DNA from: QHXQ01 sp036389375
GTDB lineage: Bacteria; Acidobacteriota; Blastocatellia; Pyrinomonadales; Pyrinomonadaceae
Assembly (NCBI GenBank): GCA_036389375.1
Contig: DASVQA010000111.1
Span: forward strand, 1-40,010
Reading direction: 5' to 3'
Length of the DNA: 40,010 nucleotides
The position numbers were made by a program, and so were the translations under genes. A model generated the notes under the pieces. That model worked only from the letters and a program-made list of their open reading frames with translations, was not told the DNA's origin and did no database searches. Numbering within the stretch: position 1 is the stretch's first letter; every line of letters begins with the position of its first letter. Shown piece by piece: positions 1 to 8,033 of this stretch.

Positions 1-329
1 GCCGCGACCGCCTCGGCCGTGATGTCGAAGTGCGATGCCGACCACGCGGGCCGGCCGTCGCGCAGGATGATCGCCTGCGGCGACTCGTGGCGGATGCCCG
101 TCACCTGCTCGACCGCGCGTGAGACTTCGCGCGCCTGCTGCACGACGACGAGCGCCACCTCACCTGCGTAATTCGTCATTTCTCGATAGGCGCGCGCGCT
201 AATGGGGCACGTCAGACTATGTTTGAACAGGATGACCGCCGATTGGTGCGAACGCTTGATCAATTCGTCGAGCGCCGCCCGGTCTTCAACCGCGACGAAG
301 TTGCTCTCCTGCCGCGAGGCTTGTGACAT
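1..329 (-). CDS. ytxJ: YtxJ-like (DUF2847) monothiol bacilliredoxin-like protein, N-terminal part
   Basis: Partial gene: about 109 codons are visible and the 3' end lies beyond the left edge. The start is ATG at 329, with a strong Shine-Dalgarno (GGGAGG) about 6 nt upstream. The product is a small cytosolic thioredoxin-fold protein. The diagnostic stretch is FKHSLTCPISARAY (about residues 36-49), which matches the single-cysteine TCPIS site of the YtxJ/DUF2847 family. In that family the lone Cys is thought to take part in bacillithiol or other low-molecular-weight thiol exchange. It is followed by the expected region around VTGIRHESPQAIIL. Seen: motif, start and RBS. Known: the family name. 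Inferred: that this lineage uses bacillithiol. It follows the CHAT gene on the same strand but is separated from it by a strong hairpin, so it is probably its own transcription unit. Confidence 0.85.
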   Translation of the reverse strand, partial: MSQASRQESNFVAVEDRAALDELIKRSHQSAVILFKHSLTCPISARAYREMTNYAGEVALVVVQQAREVSRAVEQVTGIRHESPQAIILRDGRPAWSASHFDITAEAVA

Positions 330-437
330 AACAGACCTCCCGCGCCGGAGACTGAAGCGCCCGGCGCAACCTTTCTCTGCTGAAACTCGTGCTCTGCGGG
401 AACGCTGCGATATTAGCACAAAGACGCGATGAACGAT

Positions 438-486
438 GAACGCCGCGCACGATGAAGCACAGGCGGGTTCATCGTGCGCGGCGTTC
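438..486. terminator. Perfect 19-bp inverted repeat downstream of the CHAT gene
   Basis: Arms 438-456 and 468-486 are perfectly complementary around an 11-nt loop. The repeat lies just past the stop of the minus-strand CHAT gene and before the YtxJ start, so it probably ends CHAT transcription. There is no clear U tract. A 12-nt piece of the right arm (467-478) recurs at 511-522, so the region may instead be a small repeat element. Confidence 0.55.
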
Positions 487-528
487 GTCGTTTCAGCCCG
501 ACTGTGCGCCGTTCATCGTGCGTGGTTG

Positions 529-3321
529 CTACTTCCAGTCGCCGACAAGCACGAACGGGGCCCAGTGGAAGGGCGCGCTGTACTGTTTGCCCGCGATCAT
601 CTGTTGCTGTGCGGCGCGCAGGGCGGCGGCGGAACCGACAGACTGTTTGCCTAGATAGCGTTTGTAGAAGTCGGTCATCAGATCGGGCGTGGATTTATCG
701 GCCACAGACCAGAGGCTGACGCCGACGGTCGGCGCGCCCGCGTACATGAAGGCGCGCGTCAGCCCGATGATGCCCTCGCCGCGCTTCTCGCGCCCTAACC
801 CAGTCTCGCAGGCCGAGAGCATGACGAGCGGTGCGCCCAGATGCAGGTTGAAGATTTCATCCGTGCGCAGGAAGCCGTCGCCCTCGCGGTTGCCGACGAG
901 CGAAAGCACAACGCCGGTAAACTGCGGGCGTTCGGTGTTCAACAGCCCGTGCGTGGCGACGTGCAGCACGCGGTACTTGCCTATGTCGCGCGTCTTGACG
1001 TTGGCTTCGTTGGCGTCCAAGTCGAGCCACACGTCGGGCGCAAGCCCGGCGGCGCGTGCGAGTTGGGCGACGGCTTGCGCCTCTGCGCGCGTGCCGGTCA
1101 GCCGCGCGAGCCTGAGTTTGGCCGGTTCGACGCTTGCACCCGCCACGTCTGCGACCGCGCTCGCAATCGAAGCGTCCTGCGTGCCGTCGCCCGCCGGGGC
1201 CATCTTCAGGCGCGCGTCTTTCGGATCGAAGACCGGATCGGCCACGACGAGCATGCCGCTGCGCGCCGCCTGCGCGCCACTCTGCTGCTGCCGCAGCGCG
1301 GCGACGACCGAAGCAGAGGGCGCGTAGATGATCTCGTTGGTCTGCACGAGGTAGGGAAGACTGGCGAAGTCTGCGCCGGTCGGCTGCGTGACCAAGGCTT
1401 CAAAGGGCACGTAGTTGAGCGCGCCGTCGGCGACAATGAGCAGGCGCTTGCCGTTTGTGACCGGTGCGGCGGGCGCGAACGCAGATTGATAGAGCGCGTT
1501 GGCGGCCGTCGTGAACGCCGCGACGTTGCCAAGCGAGCCGCTGGTGGCGACGCCCAACCCGCGCTCGTCCGAGAGACCGCGCGTCGCCAGTTCGACGATT
1601 GAGCGGCGCACGGAGTTCGGCACGATCTGATCGCGCAGATCGGTCACCTGCTTGTTGAGCGTCTCGCGCGGCGGCAGTTGATAGAGCGTAACGCTCCCCT
1701 TCGCCACGGCCCAGAGATACGATTGCTCGTCGCCGAGACTGTATTCGAGCAGTACCGTCTGATCGTCGAGGACTTGCTGCTGCACGTCGGCGAGCGCGAG
1801 CGGCTGCGCGCCGGTCAGGGCGGCGTAACGCGGGTTGGCGCTCCTGATCTGATTTTCGATGCTGTCGTAGTCGGTCTGAAGCGCGTCGAGTTCCGCTTCG
1901 AGGTCTTGGAGCGACTTGTCGGGCGGTTGCCCCGTCGGGCTGACGCCGGTTAACTGCTGCGCGATCTCCTGTTGCCGTTCGAGGTTGGTGCGCTTCTTTT
2001 GCAACAGGTCGGCGGGCACGCCGGCGCTGATCTCTGCGCGCGCGTCGTTCAGCATGTCGAGCAGCGAGCGCGCACGCCCCTGCTCCGTGATCTTGAAGGC
2101 TTCGGCCGCGTAGTTGAGCGCCGCCCCGTCGAGCGGTGCGCCGGGCTTCCCGGCCAGCAGCGCCATCGCGGCGAGCGCGCTTGAGGCTTCGTCGTACACG
2201 TCTTTGGTGGTGGCGAGAAAGGTGGTGCGCGCCTCGTCGGCGTTGATGCTGCCTTCGCGGATCGCTTCGATGGTTTGCAGCGCGTCGCGGTAAGCGGCGA
2301 GCGCGTCGTCCATCGCCTTAAGTTTCTTTTGCGGGTCGCGCTCTGATTGCGCCGCCAACAGTTTCGCGCGCCCCGTGCCGCGCTCGGCCGGCCAAGTCAG
2401 GTCGAGCCGTTTATCTGCCTTCGCACCGTTAAGCGCTTCAGTGTAGAGCTTGAGCGCATCTTTGGCGCGGTTCTGTTTGAGCGCGACATCGCCGAGACTG
2501 GTACGCGCCATCGTGCGGAAGCGCCGGGTCTGACCGAGATTGCCGACGAGCGGGAGGTTGCTGCCGAGCGCGGCGAGCGCGTTCTCGAAATGCTTCTTCG
2601 CGCTGTCGAGACTCTCGATCTGGAAATCCACACGCCCGATGCCGAGTTCGCGCGTCGAGTAGAGGATCGTCTGGCGGTATAGCTCGAAGGTCTTCTGCAC
2701 GTCGCCGACGACGCCGACGGCATTGGTCGCGGTCGAGAGGCCGGGCGCGCCGGTGGCGATGTTCTTCAAACGGCTGAACGTGCCGAAGCCTTTCTTGGCG
2801 GGGGCGAGCGGGCTGGTGTCGGGCTTCTGCACCTGCATCTGGTTGAAGACGCCGGCCGCCTCTTCGAGTTTGCCCATGCGGAGATAAGTGTCGCCCACTT
2901 TGGCGAACATCAGATCGGAGTTGTAGCTGTTGTCGCTGACGCCGACGACGCGCGTGATGGCCGGCTCCTGTCCGGCCGCCGTCTGGAAGCCTGTGCGCGC
3001 CGCCTGATAGTGCGTGAGCGCGACTTCGTATTGCCCCTGTCGCGCGTAGAGGTCGCCCAGCGCGTCGTGCGCCGCCGCCTCTTCGCGCGGGTGCTTGGCG
3101 TCGGTCGCAATTTTCAGCGCGGACTCAAGCAGCGGCAGCGCCTGATCGGCCTTGCCGCGTTTCAAGAGCGCGCGCCCCTGCCGCAAGGCTTCGGCGAAGT
3201 CGAGATGCTGCTGCGCGGCCTGCGCGACCGGGCGTTGCGGCTGCGCTGCGGCGGGCGGCGCGAAATTAGCAAAGGTGACAAGACCGGACAGGACAAAGAC
3301 GATAAGATGGCGTTTATTCAT
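529..3321 (-). CDS. Secreted TPR-CHAT domain protein (caspase-like peptidase fold)
   Basis: A 930-residue exported protein. The chosen start is ATG at 3321, because GGAGAG sits 6 nt upstream and the product then opens with a clean signal peptide (MNKRHLIVFV...AAAQ). An in-frame ATG at 3339 would add six residues without a comparable RBS. Residues about 35-330 are helical TPR-like repeats, followed by a helical linker. The last 300 residues form a CHAT domain, with the catalytic pair visible as HVATHG (His about 791) and MLSACETG (Cys about 838), spaced as in separase/caspase-like CHAT proteases. CHAT domains cut proteins or act as signalling partners; the substrate is unknown here. It is the last gene of a same-strand cluster behind a kinase and a DUF4384 protein, 227 nt after the latter. 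Both catalytic residues are intact, so protease activity is plausible. Confidence 0.88.
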   Translation of the reverse strand: MNKRHLIVFVLSGLVTFANFAPPAAAQPQRPVAQAAQQHLDFAEALRQGRALLKRGKADQALPLLESALKIATDAKHPREEAAAHDALGDLYARQGQYEVALTHYQAARTGFQTAAGQEPAITRVVGVSDNSYNSDLMFAKVGDTYLRMGKLEEAAGVFNQMQVQKPDTSPLAPAKKGFGTFSRLKNIATGAPGLSTATNAVGVVGDVQKTFELYRQTILYSTRELGIGRVDFQIESLDSAKKHFENALAALGSNLPLVGNLGQTRRFRTMARTSLGDVALKQNRAKDALKLYTEALNGAKADKRLDLTWPAERGTGRAKLLAAQSERDPQKKLKAMDDALAAYRDALQTIEAIREGSINADEARTTFLATTKDVYDEASSALAAMALLAGKPGAPLDGAALNYAAEAFKITEQGRARSLLDMLNDARAEISAGVPADLLQKKRTNLERQQEIAQQLTGVSPTGQPPDKSLQDLEAELDALQTDYDSIENQIRSANPRYAALTGAQPLALADVQQQVLDDQTVLLEYSLGDEQSYLWAVAKGSVTLYQLPPRETLNKQVTDLRDQIVPNSVRRSIVELATRGLSDERGLGVATSGSLGNVAAFTTAANALYQSAFAPAAPVTNGKRLLIVADGALNYVPFEALVTQPTGADFASLPYLVQTNEIIYAPSASVVAALRQQQSGAQAARSGMLVVADPVFDPKDARLKMAPAGDGTQDASIASAVADVAGASVEPAKLRLARLTGTRAEAQAVAQLARAAGLAPDVWLDLDANEANVKTRDIGKYRVLHVATHGLLNTERPQFTGVVLSLVGNREGDGFLRTDEIFNLHLGAPLVMLSACETGLGREKRGEGIIGLTRAFMYAGAPTVGVSLWSVADKSTPDLMTDFYKRYLGKQSVGSAAALRAAQQQMIAGKQYSAPFHWAPFVLVGDWK

Positions 3322-3548
3322 CGTAGCTCTCCATGACATGAACGAGACTCTCTGGTGTCGTTCGCAATCAGATTAACAAAGCGGCAGCGGCCGATCAGGC
3401 AGCACAGGTAGACAGCAAAAGGCCGCACCTACCGTCGCACGGATGAGGACGGAAGCGCGCGGCCGTTATAGTGTACAACTGTCTGCTTGGACGGCCCCTC
3501 GGTCATCGTTTCGTTTCAACGGCAAAGCGAAACGAGGTGGCGCTTGGC

Positions 3549-4529
3549 TCAACGATGCACCAGCGTCAGCGTGGTGATGAGCAAGCCCGTGGTAGAAGAA
3601 GCATTCAGGCGGACGACGGTCGGCTCAGGCGCATCGGCCGCCAGACCGAGACCGCGCGTGGTCGCTTCGCGCTCGCTCGGCGTCTGCACGTGCCCCTCGT
3701 CCTTAATCTTACTGACCGCCACCTGCTCGCGCGGCTGCTCCTTGACCAACTGCGCCCAGAGCGAGCGCGGCGGATTCCAAGGGCAACTGTGCGCGGGGTC
3801 GGCGCAGAAACCGACGAGCGCCTCGCCCGTCGGCACGTTTGGCAGCGGCTCGCGCGTCACGACGATGTAGAGATGTTCGGTCGCGGGCGTCGCGTCGAAG
3901 ACGAACCAGCGCAGGCGCTCGTCCGCTTCCATGTTCGACGGCACTTCGTAAGGGACGTGCGCGCGGATGAAGTTGCTGCCGCGCCCCAGCCGCGAATCAG
4001 GGAAGATCATCTGCGGCTCGCCTTCGTTCTCCGTGTAGAAGACGTAGAGATAGCCGTCAGTGTTGGCTTCGAGCGAGATGCGGATCGCGTCGTCGCGGTG
4101 AAAGACGTGGTTCGGATCGACGCGGCGCGCGTCGCCATTCAGATCACGCTGAAAGAGCGTGTAACCGATGCCGATGGCCGCCGGGTTGAAGTTGGCGAGC
4201 GTGATGTTGGCATTCGCTGCGGGGCGTTCGCTGGTCTGCTTCACGCCGCCGCTTTTTTTGGTCGGCGGCGCGACGGGCGTGTTCTTCGCCACTTGCCCGC
4301 TCGCGCCTTTGGCGGGCGCGCTGCCGTTTGTGCGTTCGCGCGCGGGCGCAGGGTCGGCCGGCTTCTTCTTCTCCGGCGCGCTCGGACGCGTGGTGAGAAA
4401 CGCGCCGCGCACCTGCACGTCGTCGTCGTTCGTCGCGGGCTGTGGCGCGTCCTGCGCGTGGGCGGTGAGCGCGGTGGCGGCGACGCAGAGCGCCAGCCCG
4501 CAGAGTAGTTTGAGGAGTGTTACGCGCAT
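3549..4529 (-). CDS. Secreted DUF4384-type protein
   Basis: A 326-residue exported protein. The chosen start is ATG at 4529: AAGGAG lies about 10 nt upstream and the product begins with a signal peptide (MRVTLLKLLCGLALCV...AHA). An upstream in-frame ATG at 4598 has no RBS and would bury the signal peptide. Residues 30-110 are a Pro/Lys/Ala-rich low-complexity linker. The body (about 120-290) has the features I associate with DUF4384: a YTLFQRD opening, a DAIRISLEANTDGYLYVFY core and a MIFPDSR segment. DUF4384 is of unknown function and often co-occurs with kinases and caspase-like domains. It sits 71 nt behind the kinase gene, whose own C-terminal outer domain looks related (GYLYIIGPG), which suggests the two act together at or outside the membrane. 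The family is assigned from pattern alone. Confidence 0.75.
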   Translation of the reverse strand: MRVTLLKLLCGLALCVAATALTAHAQDAPQPATNDDDVQVRGAFLTTRPSAPEKKKPADPAPARERTNGSAPAKGASGQVAKNTPVAPPTKKSGGVKQTSERPAANANITLANFNPAAIGIGYTLFQRDLNGDARRVDPNHVFHRDDAIRISLEANTDGYLYVFYTENEGEPQMIFPDSRLGRGSNFIRAHVPYEVPSNMEADERLRWFVFDATPATEHLYIVVTREPLPNVPTGEALVGFCADPAHSCPWNPPRSLWAQLVKEQPREQVAVSKIKDEGHVQTPSEREATTRGLGLAADAPEPTVVRLNASSTTGLLITTLTLVHR

Positions 4530-4600
4530 GAGAGGTTCGCTCCTTTCAGGACGGACGAGCAGCAGAGATGATGTCGGCGCACTGGCGTTGATGTTCATGC

Positions 4601-6676
4601 TTACTTGTGTTCGATGCGTATGTCGAAGACGACGGGCCGCGCCGTCTGTTCCGTCGCCGGCACGTTGACGGCGACGGCCGGTTGCGCCCCTTGTGCCTGT
4701 TGTACGAGCGCGATGGACGCGGCGGTTTGCGCCTGTGCGCGCAACTGTTCGAGTTCCGCCTGTTCGGCCGGCGTCAGTTCATGCCCGGCGGGCGCGGTCA
4801 GAAAGCCGGGCGTCAAGAGCGGCGTCGGCGCGAAGATGACCATGTACTCTTCCGTGCCGGGGTTGCGGTCGAGTTGCAGCGCCACGCCGGGGCCGTAAGG
4901 GAAACTGAAATCCGCGCCGGCCGCCGCCTGATTGGTCTTCATCACGCCGACGGGGCGCGCGGTCAAAAACGTCGTCGGCGCGTTGCCTTGCGGGCCCGGC
5001 CCGATGATGTAGAGATAGCCGCGCGTGCGCGGCGTGAAATGGAACTTGAACTGCTGCCCCGAACGCAGAGAGAGCGCGCCCGCCGCCGCCACGCGTTGCC
5101 CCGTCTGCTCGCGGCCGCTCTCGTAAGCCTCAAGCCAGTAGGTCAACGCTTCGACCGGCGCAGGCGCATTGGTCGGGCGCGCCGGATCAGTGTTCACATT
5201 CGACACAGGCGACTCGACCGGCGTGCGCTTCGCCTGCGCGCGCTGCCACACGAACCAGCCGCCCGCCGCGACACACGCGAGCAGCACGAGCGCGGCAATG
5301 CCCGCGACGAGCGGCCCGGTCGAGCGAGTTTGCCCCTGCGCGCCCACGCCCGCCGCCGCAGGTGTACTCGCAGCCGCGCTCTCCACGCCCGCCGCGCTCG
5401 CGACGGGTGCGGCGGGTGCTGACCATGCGTTGGGCGCTGCCTTTGCGCCGGTAGTCTGTGCAGGGATGACGGGCGCGGTGTTCGTCGGTATGCTTGCGCC
5501 CGGCCTCGTGCCTACGTCCCCCGCGTTCGTATTGATGGTGTGCGCGTCGCGCGAAGCGTGCGATGCGCCCGTGTCGCCGGCCCGGCTCGGCGCGGGCGAC
5601 GGCGGAGCTACAGGCGCGGGGCGCGGCGCGGTAATGCTGCTGGCGAACTGCGACCCTGTGCCTTGCACGTTCAGACTGTTCGCCAACTGGCTCGCGCTGT
5701 TTGGTTCGATGGTCAACTCAAGCGCCGTGCGCAGTTCGTCCGCCAGATCGCCGACCGACTCCTGCCGGTCGTTGCGATCCTTCGCCAGCGCACGCGCAAT
5801 CGCGTTGCCAAAGGCGGCGGGCACGTCGGGTGCGACCTCTTGCAAGGGCTGCGGCTCTTGCATGAGATGTGCCTGCTGCATCTCCGGCAGCGATGCCGCG
5901 ATGAACGGCTTGTGTCCCGCGCACAACTCGTAGAAGATCACGCCGAGCGAATAGATGTCCGTGCGCCCGTCTATGTCCTCTTGGCCGTCGCGCTGGCGTG
6001 CGCCCCACTGTTCGGGCGACATGTAGTAAGGCGTGCCTAAGATTTGGCCGGCCACCGTCAGACCACCGTCACCTGAATTCACGTCGGCCACGCCGCGCAG
6101 CTTGGCGATGCCGAGGTCGAGCAGTTTGACCTGCAAGCGCCCTTTCGGGTCGCGGCTGAGCATCACGTTCTCCGGTTTGAGGTCGCGGTGGACGACGCCG
6201 TGCGCGTGCGCTACGTCGAGCGCGCGCGCGACGGGTTCGAGCACCTCCAACGCCTCGGCGGGCGTGAACCGGCCGCGCTGCTTGAGTTCCTTATCCAGCG
6301 TGTGCCCTTCGACGTATTCCATCACCATGTAGGTGAGACCGTCGGCGCTGGCGCGCAAGTCGTAGACGATGACCGCGTTCGGATGACGGAAGCGCCGCGC
6401 CGCCTGCCCCTCGCGCTGGAAGCGCCGCAGCCATTCGGTGTTCGAGCGCATCTCGGGCCGGAGCATTTTGATCACGACGCGGTCGCCCAAGAGTATGTGG
6501 CGCGCGCGATGCAGCGTGCCCATGCCGCCGCGCGCGATGAAGGCTTCGATCTCGTACTGACCGTCGAGCAACTGCCCGACCTGTATGGCGGGTGCGGCTT
6601 CGAGTACCGTGCCGTCGTCGGGGCAGAAACCGGCCGCGCCTTCGTAAGTGCCGCCGCATTGGGGACAGAATTTCAT
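4601..6676 (-). CDS. Membrane Ser/Thr protein kinase with zinc ribbon and DUF4384-like outer domain
   Basis: A 691-residue Hanks-type kinase. In order: an N-terminal zinc ribbon (C4-x2-C7 ... FC18PDDG); a kinase domain from about residue 41 with glycine loop ARGGMGT, ATP-binding K70, alpha-C E89, catalytic loop HRDLKPEN (D165) and metal-binding DLG (D187, in place of DFG); activation-segment GTPYYMSPEQW; an Ala/Pro/Ser-rich juxtamembrane stretch 325-450; one transmembrane helix at about 455-478; and an outer domain at about 510-625 with the GYLYIIGP/FLTARP pattern of DUF4384-like folds. All catalytic residues are present, so it should be active. It probably senses something outside the membrane and phosphorylates cytosolic targets. 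It is the first gene of the kinase, DUF4384, CHAT run. The RBS at the ATG is weak. Confidence 0.92.
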   Translation of the reverse strand: MKFCPQCGGTYEGAAGFCPDDGTVLEAAPAIQVGQLLDGQYEIEAFIARGGMGTLHRARHILLGDRVVIKMLRPEMRSNTEWLRRFQREGQAARRFRHPNAVIVYDLRASADGLTYMVMEYVEGHTLDKELKQRGRFTPAEALEVLEPVARALDVAHAHGVVHRDLKPENVMLSRDPKGRLQVKLLDLGIAKLRGVADVNSGDGGLTVAGQILGTPYYMSPEQWGARQRDGQEDIDGRTDIYSLGVIFYELCAGHKPFIAASLPEMQQAHLMQEPQPLQEVAPDVPAAFGNAIARALAKDRNDRQESVGDLADELRTALELTIEPNSASQLANSLNVQGTGSQFASSITAPRPAPVAPPSPAPSRAGDTGASHASRDAHTINTNAGDVGTRPGASIPTNTAPVIPAQTTGAKAAPNAWSAPAAPVASAAGVESAAASTPAAAGVGAQGQTRSTGPLVAGIAALVLLACVAAGGWFVWQRAQAKRTPVESPVSNVNTDPARPTNAPAPVEALTYWLEAYESGREQTGQRVAAAGALSLRSGQQFKFHFTPRTRGYLYIIGPGPQGNAPTTFLTARPVGVMKTNQAAAGADFSFPYGPGVALQLDRNPGTEEYMVIFAPTPLLTPGFLTAPAGHELTPAEQAELEQLRAQAQTAASIALVQQAQGAQPAVAVNVPATEQTARPVVFDIRIEHK

Positions 6677-6969
6677 GTGGAGATGAGACCGATGTATCCT
6701 TCGGTTTTCTGTTGGTTGCGGCCCGCGCTGGCAGCAACGCGCAAGTCGCGGGGCGCGCAGTCTGGCTGGCCGAAGTTTTTATCGGGCCCGGCCGGGCTTA
6801 AGTCTAACACGTGCGACGCGCGCGTGTGAATGTGAGCGTTGACAACACAGGGCTTGCGTCGCGCGCGGCGCAAATGCCGCGCGCAGCGAACCGTGCGGGC
6901 CGTTTACAACATCAAAACAGGGCGCGTTCAGCGTTCCAATGAACGCCGGGCGCGCGGAGTGTAAAGGCT
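6677..6969. promoter_or_regulatory. Divergent promoter region between the kinase and GGDEF genes
   Basis: 293 nt between two divergent starts. Reading toward the kinase there is a loose -35/-10 pair (TTAGAC, 18 nt, GATAAA) flanking a CCCGGCCGGG palindrome at about 6785-6796. Toward the GGDEF gene there is a 6-bp hairpin at 6931-6946 (GCGTTC, loop CAAT, GAACGC). None of these is strong enough to name a regulator. Confidence 0.3.
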
Positions 6970-7833
6970 ATGTTCTTTATTGAACGGTTGAGCCGGCGTT
7001 CCCCGTTATTCCTGCTCACAGTGGGCTTGCTGCTCGTTGTCCTGCAAGGTCTGATCAACTTTCTGGCCGGCCCCGATCTCTCGTTCACGCTCTTTTACCT
7101 GCTGACCGTCTCGCTCGTCGCGTGGCTGGTCGGGCGGCGGGCGGGCGTCGCCATGGCCTGCGTGTGCGCCTTGAGCAACTTGACGACAGAACTTATGTTC
7201 GCGCACACGACGACACGCCCCTGGCTGCCGTTCGCCAACGCCGTGACGAGTCTCGGCGCGTTCCTCTTCGTCGCCTATTTCGTCTCCGCCCAGCGCCGCT
7301 CGCTCGAACACGAACGCGAACTGGCGCGCACAGACGATCTCACGGGCCTGCTCAATCGTCGCTCGTTCATGGAAGCGGCGAACCGCGAGATCACGCGCGC
7401 GCGCCGCTTTCGCCACCCGTTTACCGTCGCCTACATGGACGTGGACAACTTCAAAGAGGTGAACGACCACTACGGGCACTCGACCGGCGACGCGGTGCTG
7501 CGCACGGTGGGCGAGACGATCCAGCAGAGTTTGCGTGCGGTGGACGTGATCGCGCGGCTCGGCGGCGACGAGTACGTGATCCTGATGCCGGAGACGGACG
7601 ACGCGGCGGCCGAGGCGGTCGTGGCGCGCGTGCGCCAGAACGTCAACAAAGTGGTCGAGCGCGGGCGCTGGCCCATCAGCTTCAGTATCGGCGTCGTCAC
7701 TTGGACAACGCCGCCACGCACCGTTGACTTCATGCTCAAACGCGCCGACGACGCCATGTACGCCGTCAAGAACGAAGGCAAGAACCGCGTCGCGCATCTC
7801 AAGCTATCAGGCGAACCCGTGCCCGTGCGTTGA
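6970..7833 (+). CDS. Membrane-bound diguanylate cyclase (GGDEF domain)
   Basis: A 287-residue protein that would make cyclic di-GMP from two GTP. The N-terminal 110 residues contain about four membrane helices (roughly 12-32, 38-56, 58-75 and 88-106) and no recognised sensor family. The GGDEF domain starts at DDLTGLLNRRSF (about 122-133). It has the metal-binding MDVDNFKEVND segment (156-166) and an active site RLGGDEY (198-202 for GGDEY, a common variant). An RxxD inhibitory site is kept at R189-D192, five residues before the GG, so product feedback inhibition is expected. GGAG lies about 10 nt before the ATG. It is a single-gene unit with a strong hairpin immediately after the stop. The signal sensed by the membrane part is unknown. 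Confidence 0.93.
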   Translation: MFFIERLSRRSPLFLLTVGLLLVVLQGLINFLAGPDLSFTLFYLLTVSLVAWLVGRRAGVAMACVCALSNLTTELMFAHTTTRPWLPFANAVTSLGAFLFVAYFVSAQRRSLEHERELARTDDLTGLLNRRSFMEAANREITRARRFRHPFTVAYMDVDNFKEVNDHYGHSTGDAVLRTVGETIQQSLRAVDVIARLGGDEYVILMPETDDAAAEAVVARVRQNVNKVVERGRWPISFSIGVVTWTTPPRTVDFMLKRADDAMYAVKNEGKNRVAHLKLSGEPVPVR

Positions 7834-7843
7834 CGCAGGCGTA

Positions 7844-7889
7844 AAGCAGACCGCCCGGCCGTTGAGCATGACGGCCGGGCGGTCTGCTT
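7844..7889 (+). terminator. Terminator hairpin after the GGDEF gene
   Basis: A 19-bp perfect stem (7844-7862 with 7871-7889) around the 8-nt loop TGAGCATG, followed by a short T-containing tail (TATTTGC). It lies 10 nt after the GGDEF stop. Confidence 0.8.
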
Positions 7890-7973
7890 ATTTGCTCGTT
7901 TGATTAAGAACGCGGTGGCGGATTAACGACCAAGAACACATCCCAAGCCCAGCGGCCGCTGAGCTAAAGCCTA

Positions 7974-8013
7974 AAGGGGCGACCGATCCTCGCGCGAGGA
8001 TCGGTCGCCCCTT
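7974..8013 (-). terminator. 40-bp perfect palindrome, probable terminator of the glucan phosphorylase gene
   Basis: Every base from 7974 to 8013 pairs with its mirror partner, giving a stem of about 18 bp with a CGCG loop. On the minus strand it is followed by TTTAGGCTTTAG. It stands 20 nt past the glgP-like stop, opposite the GGDEF terminator, so convergent transcription is blocked from both sides. Confidence 0.75.
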
Positions 8014-8033
8014 ACGTTGGACGTTTATTTCAC

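Noticed and set aside
3471..4508. A 345-codon open frame on the plus strand opposite the DUF4384 gene
   Set aside because: Arg-rich shadow of high-GC coding DNA; the minus-strand frame has a signal peptide and RBS.
7006..7797. A 263-codon minus-strand frame opposite the GGDEF gene
   Set aside because: His/Arg/Val-rich antisense shadow; the GGDEF motifs fix the true frame.
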